From: Ascidia mentula
Lineage: Eukaryota; Chordata; Ascidiacea; Phlebobranchia; Ascidiidae
NCBI GenBank assembly: GCA_947561715.1
Contig: OX387202.1
Location: 3,596,001 to 3,660,000, forward strand
Reading direction: 5' to 3'
Length of the DNA stretch: 64,000 nucleotides
The position numbers and the translations under genes are program-made. Under the pieces are notes generated by a model. The model did not search any database. It was given only the letters and a program-made list of their open reading frames with translations, and was not told where the DNA came from. Of the stretch, positions 56,200-64,000 are shown piece by piece. How positions within the stretch are numbered: position 1 is the first letter of the stretch; the number at the start of each line of letters is the position of its first letter.

Positions 56200-57540
56200 C
56201 TGATCCTGTAAAGATCAGCTTTAACTATCATAAAAAACAATACAATGAGGTGTTCTGCATATTGATGTCGGACAAATTAAATCTGTCGTATTGCGCTTTC
56301 TCACACATTGGTGTAAGATCGCATAAATAAACTCTCTAACCTCTGTATGCTCTCAACGCAATCTGTTGCTCGCCTCATTTCGTTCACACAGCACCAATTC
56401 ACAACTTTCACATAGTTTCGTGCTGCAGCGTGATTCGGTTTGAATTGCAGTCTTGTGATGTCAACCGCCAAGTACGATCCATTGTTTTGAGGGAGTAAAA
56501 ATGCGTAACAAAGCCGCATGTGGGACAACTCACAGCTGGAAGCTGCTTTGATAAGAATTTGACCTCGTATTCCAGCATTCGCGGAGTTGGTATTAAGTGT
56601 TGCTAAGGTGTTGGTTTCCCGCCCAATTTGGCTGGTTTTTAACATCGAGTTGCGGGTTATTTTGACGGGTTGCGGTTTATTGGGCGGATTTGCCAATGAC
56701 ACTTTCAAATTTCAACCCCTATCATCACGCATTCTGGCACTTATATCTTATGACAAGAGTAAACCAATGCGTTCATTTCCCGACAAACGAAACAATCGTA
56801 CGGCGCAGGGAGTAATAATGCTTTCAGAGAAACACGCAGTGGGTGGGTGCGACAGAAACTTGAACAATGCAACTGGAGTCGTTTTTGTATTGATTGATTG
56901 CGTTGTTTTAGGTTATTGGTTTAAGTCATGCCCTAAAATCATTAAATATTTATTTTTTCTCCTTGCATTTGAAGAAAACATTCCTGTAACGATCAACTTT
57001 AACTATCAAAAACACCAATAAAATGAGATGTTCCGCGTATTGATGTTGGACAAAAGTTATGTACAACTAGACAAACATAATCAAAGTTGTTCTTGGTAAT
57101 ATTGTTGATTAATGCAATATGCATAAGTATTTTTTTCCATCTGCTTCATTCTCATGATTAACACCAAACACCACGGCCGACATGTCAGCAGTAAACAGCA
57201 TTATTCTCAAGTTTTTTGGTGGTATACAAAACAAAGCACCAAGTGTGATAACTAACAGCGAAAATGAGGCAAGTGAGGACGCCGATTTTTTCTTTCCGCC
57301 AGCGCGCGAGTTCGCCAGCCAAAAGTTTCTCTGTGTGTGTGGAAGGCAATGCCCGTGCACGCTACGCTCGCGACAGTTTCTGTATGGACCTGGCCTTAAC
57401 CGCCTTTCACGTACGAGTAATTGTTTTGAGGGAGAAAAAACGTGCCCGCATTTGTAAAAATGCTACATACGGGCCAACCCCCTTGATAAGAATTTGACCT
57501 CGTATTCCATTATTCGTGGAGTTAGACAAGGACACTTTAT
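56200..57540. repeat. Local direct duplication
   Basis: 56,195-56,290 resembles 56,985-57,060 (AACTATCA and a TATTGATGTYGGACAAA block). 56,490-56,590 resembles 57,420-57,530 (TTGTTTTGAGGGAG, GATAAGAATTTGACCTCGTA). A third diverged block is near 57,835-57,890. No coding function recognised. Confidence 0.55.
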
Positions 57541-57946
57541 CTTACGAAATGAACTGGAAAATTTTATTTTTGAATTTATTGACGCGCCCACTGCCTGTAT
57601 CTCACAATATCACGTGACCGCCAATTTATAATGTATCGCTTTGGTCCTCTCTTATTATTTTCTTTGATTCCATTCTGATTCGATGATGTTTAAACTCGAT
57701 TGTATTTGGTTGCATTTCTAATTCTCAACAAACTTCATTGCGAATCATAGCAATCAAGCAATATTTGTTACCATTGGCTGGTTACGTACCTATATACTAT
57801 GCTGTATACGAACGTTGTAAATGATCATATCTATCTGGAGTTATTCCGCATATCAAAGTTGGACGAACGAGATCTGTCACACCGAGCATTCCCATACATC
57901 TTCTTGCTTGGCCGTTTGGTCAGCAAAGTCGTCTGATAGTCACACC

Positions 57947-57999
57947 AGCTGCACTGATGAGACCTTTTAGGTCGAAACAGTGGCCATCTGTCTGCAGCT
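57947..57999 (+). ncRNA. Hammerhead ribozyme, second complete copy
   Basis: Helix I AGCTGCA with TGCAGCT (7 bp), CTGATGA at 57,954-57,960, stem II GACCT-TTT-AGGTC, GAAA at 57,974-57,977, stem III CAG-TGGCCAT-CTG and GTC, predicting cleavage after 57,992. Core and stems II and III are identical to 42,697-42,735, while the flanking sequence differs to the left of TTGCTTGGCCGTTTGGTC. Confidence 0.87.
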
Positions 58000-58649
58000 T
58001 ACACACAAATATAATGACGTAATCTGACTGTGACCATAATGTTCATGATATCTTGAATGCCATGTTACGTAAACACGTAACAGTGGTGATGATTTCATGG
58101 TGAAAGAATATTTGTTTCTTTACGCCTGCATGATATTTTATGACAATTATTCTTTTTCAAAATAGCAAACTATAATAAAAAACAATGCCCAATACCAAGT
58201 TAAATAATCTTTTACACATTAGGGCCAGCAGTGACGAGGCGTCCTTTTTCAATAACTTTCCAAAACATAAACACATGTCTGTTTGTTATATTGATTTTAA
58301 GGCTCTACTTCTTCACAAATGAACATCAATGGAATAGATCAGTGGAAAATGTGTTTGAGTGTTTGTTAACAAAACAAAAGTGAAAAACCGCAATCCAATT
58401 TATCAGTTCTTACTGTGGCACTTATTTCAATACACACGCAAAAGAACAACAAAACAAAAGCGATTTAAAACAATGTGTTTCCTCTTCACAGACTCATCGT
58501 AAAATAATACCTCGATTTCATTACAGTTGATATGTGTGCTGCTAAAAACATAGGTTTACTAGTTTTTCAATAAAATGAGAAAGTTTTTTTTTGTTGTGTA
58601 TCTTTTGCTCAATTGGTCACAGGTGAAAGCACCAGGAAATAGGGCTAAC

Positions 58650-59365
58650 AGGCTTCTTCCCCGAGTGAATTCGAACGTGCGCCTTCAAATAGTATTTCTG
58701 TTTGAACGAACAAATTTTGCATTCGAATGGCTTCTCTCACGTGTGCATTTGAAGATGCGTTGTTAGATTGCTCGAAGTGGAAAAAGTTTTTTTACATATG
58801 TTGCACTTAAACTGTCCTCTTCAGCATGACTTAGAACATGTGCATTTCAAGTAACTTTGAGGCGAAACACTTTTGGACAAAAGGCACACTTAAAAGGTAT
58901 TTCTCCAGTGTGTGTTCGCATGTGGATTCCGACTTGCCTTGCGGTTCCAAAACATTTATCGCAAATTTCACATCTGTGAGGCTTCTCTCCTGTGTGAATT
59001 CGCAAGTGTGTGCTTAAGTTGATTTTTTGGGTGAACACTTTGGAACAAAATGTGCATTTAAATGGCTTCTGTCCAGTGTGACTTCGAACGTGTGATCTTA
59101 AATTACTTTTTTGGGCGAAAGCTTTCAAACAAACTGTACATTCAAATGGTTTCTCTCCAGTATGAATGCGACCATGGACTTTCAATTCCTTCGCAGCCTT
59201 AAAGCATTTTTCGCAAATCTTACATCTGTGAGGTTTTTCTTCTTTGTGAGTTAGAACGCGTTTTCTTAAATTTATTTTCAGACCAAATCCCTTTGAGCAA
59301 TATGAGCATTTGAATGAATCTTCCCCTTCGTGGTTTTCTACCCGCTTCACTCCACGACCTTCCAT
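58650..59365 (-). pseudogene. Broken C2H2 zinc-finger paralogue
   Basis: Starts like the gene at 53,400 (MEGRGVKRVENHEGEDSFKC). Finger 1 has lost a zinc-binding histidine (RKRVLTH). Finger 3 is a chimera, FECTVCLKAFAQKSNL joined to RSHVRSH, as if fingers 4 and 5 and half-fingers were removed in register. In finger 9 TTA has become TGA, ending the frame at 58,847. Beyond it homology to fingers 10-11 continues with single-base deletions and stops near 58,650. Probably non-functional, though a five-finger protein could still be made. Confidence 0.85.
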
Positions 59366-59399
59366 GACCCACTATTTGTCCCAACAACTGGACTCAAAT

Positions 59400-60079
59400 A
59401 TTCTCAGTTTCCACTTTGTTGAATCACGTTCTGTTTTCCCTGTGTTTCTATTTCTATAAATATCTCTATATCGTGAAAAAACATGATCAATGAAAACAAT
59501 AACAGAATGTTTGACCCAAGATAAAAACAACAATGCAAATAATTAATCTGCAGAAAAATACATTATCATATTCATTTTCGTATGTTAACCATCGCGCCAT
59601 TTCTTCATATATCACAGAAATTTATGCATGTTATAATAGGCTACATCTTACAGTATAGAAATTCGTCGCTATTCTGGAAACAACTAAGCATTACACAAGT
59701 CAATCAATCAGTGAATAACCCCCCGAAAAAAACCTCTGTTTGCCTCTTACTGTATTTCTATTCCTTGGTTCACACAGTTTGCTGCACCGTTTTCACACAG
59801 TTTGACGCCTGGTTGTCCACAGACCATGCTGTCAGAATATACTGACCGCAATACATCCATAAGTTTGAAAACTTATTACAGTGCAGGTATGAAATGCGAG
59901 CTGGTCTATATAATTCTTTCCCTCAATTACTCGCAAAACATGTACAACTCAAACACATTCGATATTCTAATATGCCAGCTCTCGAACCTTCTGACACCAG
60001 TTCAGCCAAATACCAATCACTTCCGAACTAGCTTGGGCTGTGTTGCGTGACGCTATTTTTGACAATGACCACAAGCCTT
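59400..60079. other. Flank of the broken zinc-finger paralogue
   Basis: 59,400-59,700 matches 53,460-53,735 and 59,710-60,045 matches 54,290-54,610. It lacks the inverted-dimer element found in the other copy. No gene recognised. Confidence 0.6.
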
Positions 60080-60450
60080 TAGGCCGCATCTCACAATTAA
60101 ATCCTAAAAATTGAGTTTCAGAAGTCATTTGTCATTGTGCACCTGGTTACAGTTTCTCTTGTTTGCCAAAAACAATTGCCGGGTCTGATGACTCATAAAG
60201 GGGGACTACTATTGCTGAACAGAAAAAAAATGATTGCAGCTGCATTAAGACAGCACATTGGGGGGGTTTGCAAAGGCTAACTGCTAAATTGTCAGTCCTA
60301 GGGGTACAAACAGCCCTGGGGGGACCCAAAAAACAGTTACAAGTCATCTAATTCTTAATGAAATGTGTAGAGGAGGGTTGGTGGCTTCACTTAATCGCAA
60401 ATGGAGGGTACTTTTTGTGATTGATTTTTTTTTTAACCCATGAGGCTCAA
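60080..60450 (-). mobile_element. Diverged inverted copy of the TIR element
   Basis: Starts GGCCGCATCTCACAATTAAA, resembling the reverse complement of the right end of 61,118-61,945, and contains ATGATTGCAGCTGCAT, the complement of a segment there. The far end was not identified. Confidence 0.45.
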
Positions 60451-61117
60451 ATATGATCGTTTACGCTGCATCCTATTTCAGAAAAGGCTCGGCCCTCGCA
60501 ATAAAGCCAAACCTCAAACTGGCTTCACTAAATTGGCGTTTGGTTTTAATAAGTGAACTAATATTAAAAGCTTTAGAAACTTTAAACAAAATTAAAGTAA
60601 AAAAGTTGGTCGCCGTTTAAATCCTCACTAGATTTATTCCCGCGCTGGCAAAATAATTCTTTAACACAACCGTACGCCTGACTACATTTTCGCATGAAGG
60701 ATGGCATTGATCAATGAGCACTCGATGCGGTGTGCGAAAAGCGAGCTTTATTTTTTACAAGAAAACCGACAGAAACCAAGGTTAAGTCTTCGCTCTTCGT
60801 CGAACATTTGCTTCTCGCTTTGGTAACAGTCGCGAGGTAGTGCGATTTCTTGATTGGCGCGGCCGCAGGAGACTTAAACGACACATTGTTGTCTTGAACG
60901 CCAATAAACGCTTCAATACAAAGTACTAGTTTGGCAATACTACAAACCACAGTACAGCGCGACACTCATATCACGACTAACAGATCATTCCCGGAACGCT
61001 CCTTGCATCAGTCAATGAACCAATCAAGGACAGTTACACGCAAGTCACTGGCGCGATACAGGATGTGGCAAACATTGAAAAAGAGTGCCGTCCGAAAGTA
61101 AATACAACCTATGTAAA
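60451..61117. other. No gene recognised
   Basis: No domain or repeat pair recognised. Confidence 0.35.
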
Positions 61118-61945
61118 GACCGCATATCAGTAATTTTATTAAAATAGTTTTGCCCGCGGGGAATGCCCGTCTTGTACTCTCCTGTCATAAAGAGTCTCAG
61201 TTTCGTCACATGCAACCGGTGATGCATTGGGGTCAATTTTCAGGTTGAATGAGCAAGAAGTCACGTGGTGTAACCAGGGCGATTTTCAGCGTGTTTGGTG
61301 CAGTTTTAGTGCATTTTTTGCTCTTCTCAGTCAGTCAGACGTTTGGTGCAGGGTGCTGTGAAAAATTTAGTTGAAAAACCATCAAAATGTTCAAGGGGAT
61401 GTAGCTCAAAATTGAATCACAGAAGTATACCTTAATTTGTGATTTTATGTTAGGCCCGCCTCTTGGCTGCGCAGTAAGGTGAAAATTAGTTGCAAGATAG
61501 TTGCTTAAAGCACCACCTAGGGGTCATTTCGGCCCCCGATCAGTCATTATTTTAGCTAAATGGGCTGCAAAAAATGTAAGATAGTTTTGCGAAAAAATGA
61601 ATCACCAAAACCTCGTCCAATTTGCAATTTAATGTTGGCCCTAACCCTTTTCTATGCAATGGCAAAAAAAAATTGTCACAGGAAAGTTGCTTTGGTTGCG
61701 CCCCTGGGACTGCTTTTGCTATCCTATAGGGCACAAGATCCTCCTGAAGGCTCCTCAGATCCTTGCTGTGTTTTTGCGGATGCAGCTGCAATCAATTTTT
61801 TTTCTCCATGAATAGTACCAGTAGATCTTCATAGGTCACTGACCACAGGAATTGTTGTTGGCAAAAAAGTAAATTACTCAGTATGGGTATTAATGGTGAT
61901 AGCCTTCAAAACTAGATTTTTGGGATTTAATACTGATATGCGGCC
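61118..61945 (+). mobile_element. TIR element, copy B, complete
   Basis: Ends GACCGCATATCAGTA and its near-complement TACTGATATGCGGCC; TAAA flanks both sides (61,114-61,117 and 61,946-61,949), a 3-4 bp target duplication. At 828 bp it has no transposase, so it is non-autonomous. Superfamily is uncertain; TWA-like duplication would fit Harbinger. Confidence 0.7.
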
Positions 61946-61949
61946 TAAA

Positions 61950-62375
61950 ACGTAATTGCAGGAAATCGAGGAGAGTAAATATAATGCAGTGTGTTGTGTG
62001 TATGCGAATATATTAAATTGTGCTTTGAATAAACAACAACGATGAAGGAAGAAAGTATTAGGAAAAGCCAAATTGCCATATTTTATTTTCGCCACATTCT
62101 CCATACTCCAAGGACGCTGATGGGCAAGAAGCGTATTGAACAAAGTAACGAAATTTAGCATACAACAACGAAAATAAAACAGAAGATGAAACGATGTGAA
62201 ACTCACCATGTGAACAAAGAACCAATTTCCAGAGATGGTTGTCGACCGTGCATTTAGACGTAATGACAGGGTGGTTCCACTAATCTCAGGTTGCATGCAT
62301 GATCTCTCAAAGATAAGTGGCAACAAGTCGCAAATGATGACGCAATTGCCCATTATCCCCTAATGAGAGGGCTTT
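61950..62375. other. No gene recognised
   Basis: A minus-strand open frame of about 160 codons overlaps the TIR element end and shows no domain, so it is not called. Confidence 0.35.
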
Positions 62376-62379
62376 CGTC

Positions 62380-62864
62380 ATGTGAATGCTTTAAAGCATT
62401 TTTTGCATATGTTTCATCTGTAAGGCTTTTCTCCTGTGTGAATTCTGACATGGTCGGTTAGATGTACTTATGAATTCGAACGTGCCTGTATAAACTGCTT
62501 TTGCAGCGGGACCCTTCAGAACAAACTATGCACTTATATGTCTTCTATCCAGTAAGACTTCGTCTGTACATCAGGACTTCTTTTGATGTTCTGAAGCATT
62601 TTTCGCAAAATTCACATCGGTATGGTTTCTCCTCTGAGTGGATTCTGACATGGTCGGTTAGACGTGCTTTTTGGCGAAATGCTTTTGAGCAAAATGAACA
62701 CTTGTGGGGTTTCTCTCCTGTGTGAACTCGAATGTGATTGGTTAGACTGGAACTACAGCCTTTGGAAACAAATTACGCACGTATATGTCTTCTATCCAGT
62801 ATGAGTTCGCCTGTGCTTTATTAATTCCTCTGCAGATTTGAAAAGTTTTTCGCATATTTCACAC
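62380..62864 (-). pseudogene. Decayed terminal fingers of the C2H2 gene
   Basis: After the stop at 62,865 the minus strand still encodes finger pieces in shifting frames: CEICEKLFKSAEELIKHRRTH, CSFCSKAFRQKARLTDHVRIH and CEFCEKCFRTSKEV, with TAG codons in the linkers. They are remnants of former C-terminal fingers. Confidence 0.75.
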
Positions 62865-64000
62865 TTAAAAGGCTTCTCTCTCTCCTGTGTGTATTCGAAC
62901 GTGTCTACTGAGATTGCCTTTACTTGTGAATGATTTAAAACACAATTTGCACTCGAAAGGTTTCTCTCCAGTGTGTGTTCGAACGTGTCTTCTTAAATTG
63001 CTTGAGTTGCTGAAAACTTTTGAACACAACGTGCACTTGAAAGGTTTCTCTCCGGTATGAATTCGGACGTGTTGGTTTAGACCGCCAGTAGAGCTGAAGC
63101 TATTTGAACAAATTGTGCACTTGTATGGTTTCTCTCCTGTATGAATTCGGACGTGTTGGTTTAGACCGCCACTAGAGCTGAAGCTTTTTGAACAAATTGT
63201 GCACTTGTATGGTTTCTCTCCTGTATGAATTCGGACGTGTTGGTTTAGACCGCGACTAGAGCTGAAGGTTTTTGAACAAATTGTGCACTTGTATGGTTTC
63301 TCTCCGGTATGAATTCGGACGTGTTGGTTTAGACCGCCACTAGAGCTGAAGCTTTTTGAACAAATTGTGCACTTGTATGGTTTCTCTCCGGTATGAATTC
63401 GCCTGTGCATTAGCATTTCTCTTGCGCTTTTGAAGCACTTTTCGCAAATTTCACATCTGAAAGGCTTTTCCCCAGTGTGAATTCGGACATGTGTGACTAA
63501 ATTGCCTTTTAAGGTAAACAATTTTGAACAAAATGAGCACTTGTATGGTTTCTTCCCGGTATGAATTCGGACGTGGTGGTTTAAACCGCTAGAAGAACAG
63601 AAGCTTTTTAAACAAATTGTGCACTTGTGTGGCTTCTTTCCAGTATGAATTCGTCTGTGCATTTTGACTTCACCTGCGCTTTTGAAGCACTTTTCGCAAA
63701 TTTCACATCTGAAAGGCTTTTGTCCAGTGTGAATTCGAACATGTGTGACTAAATTGCCTTTTAAGGCAAACAATTTTGAGCAAAATGAGCACTTGTATGG
63801 TTTCTCTCCAGTATGGCTTCGTCTGTGCATCTTGACTTCACCTGCGCTTTTGAAGCACTTTTCGCAAATTTCACATCTGAAAGGCTTTTCTCCAGTATGT
63901 ATTCGAACGTGTGTGACTAAATTCCCTTTTGAGGTAAACAATTTTGAACAAAATGAGCATTTGAAAGATTTCTCTTTTTTCTGTTCCCGTACCAGTGTGT
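62865..64000 (-). CDS. C2H2 zinc-finger protein, 13 fingers, 5' end outside window
   Basis: The frame stays open to the window edge (upstream of FKCSFCSKLFTSKGNLVTH at about 63,960), so the start lies beyond 64,000. Thirteen fingers are visible, joined by TGEKPY/F linkers. Four consecutive fingers (about 63,060-63,395) are nearly identical 84-bp repeats, differing mainly in SSSGGLNQ, SSSRGLNQ and SSTGGLNQ. After finger 13 the linker reads GEREAF then stop: an extra AGAG within GGAGAGAGAGAAGCC shifts the frame and cuts off the older downstream fingers. A nuclear DNA-binding role is inferred from the family only. Confidence 0.85.
   Translation of the reverse strand, partial: TLVREQKKEKSFKCSFCSKLFTSKGNLVTHVRIHTGEKPFRCEICEKCFKSAGEVKMHRRSHTGEKPYKCSFCSKLFALKGNLVTHVRIHTGQKPFRCEICEKCFKSAGEVKMHRRIHTGKKPHKCTICLKSFCSSSGLNHHVRIHTGKKPYKCSFCSKLFTLKGNLVTHVRIHTGEKPFRCEICEKCFKSAREMLMHRRIHTGEKPYKCTICSKSFSSSGGLNQHVRIHTGEKPYKCTICSKTFSSSRGLNQHVRIHTGEKPYKCTICSKSFSSSGGLNQHVRIHTGEKPYKCTICSNSFSSTGGLNQHVRIHTGEKPFKCTLCSKVFSNSSNLRRHVRTHTGEKPFECKLCFKSFTSKGNLSRHVRIHTGEREAF

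Noticed and set aside
56301..57021. Overlapping open frames of about 135-145 codons on both strands
   Set aside because: They lie in a local repeat, lack domains, and have low-complexity composition; no support as genes.
61874..62353. Minus-strand open frame of about 159 codons
   Set aside because: It overlaps the terminal repeat of a mobile element and has no recognisable motif.

Overview
This window looks like an invertebrate chordate genome, most likely a tunicate (Ciona-like). The base composition is AT-rich, introns are short and compact, there is a class X myosin motor gene and a small family of secreted collagen plus fibrinogen-domain (ficolin-like) genes, and transposons are dense and varied (Ty3/gypsy, BEL/Pao, Penelope-like, Harbinger, hAT). 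The species is an inference; no species-specific marker was read. Coordinates of spliced genes come from reading splice sites and phase by eye.

Layout. 1-5.4 kb is repeat-rich: a 113-bp satellite, a 34-bp tandem array and a large inverted dimer of a Penelope-like GIY-YIG element with a nested hAT element. 5.49-7.04 kb (minus) is a seven-exon ficolin-like gene carrying a 7-bp frameshift. 7.4-10.4 kb holds dispersed repeats, a hAT MITE and a relic of another ficolin-like 3' end. 10.5-31.6 kb (plus) is a myosin X motor domain in 20 exons (748 codons, all phases consistent), including a 14-nt microexon. Its introns host a nearly pristine antisense Ty3/gypsy element (15.85-21.76 kb) and a decayed two-gene Harbinger element (25.19-27.83 kb). 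The myosin tail was not found. 31.7-32.2 kb is a repeat with a central tRNA-like cloverleaf. 33.9-38.6 kb (minus) is a second ficolin-like gene with an in-frame stop near its C terminus.

The 32.2-36.7 kb block is duplicated at 40.9-48.85 kb. The second copy has lost most ficolin exons and was later hit by two insertions whose empty sites survive in the first copy: a BEL/Pao retrotransposon (42.82-48.60 kb, 5-bp target duplication) and a 150-bp insertion (42,602-42,751, 13-bp target duplication) that carries a textbook hammerhead ribozyme. 49.5-64 kb holds LINE debris, two or three copies of a TIR element, one intact 14-finger C2H2 gene, a broken paralogue and the 3' part of a third C2H2 gene running off the window edge.

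Most interesting theme: hammerhead ribozyme motifs recur in small mobile insertions. One family (42.6 and 57.9 kb, decayed relatives at 11.1 and 49.95 kb) has every core nucleotide and three paired helices. A second family (inverted dimer at 53.75-54.28 kb, insertion at 36.2-36.6 kb) keeps a hammerhead-like core and shows a compensatory change in stem II. Because local duplications supply empty sites, these insertions can be dated relative to each other and their target-site duplications read exactly.
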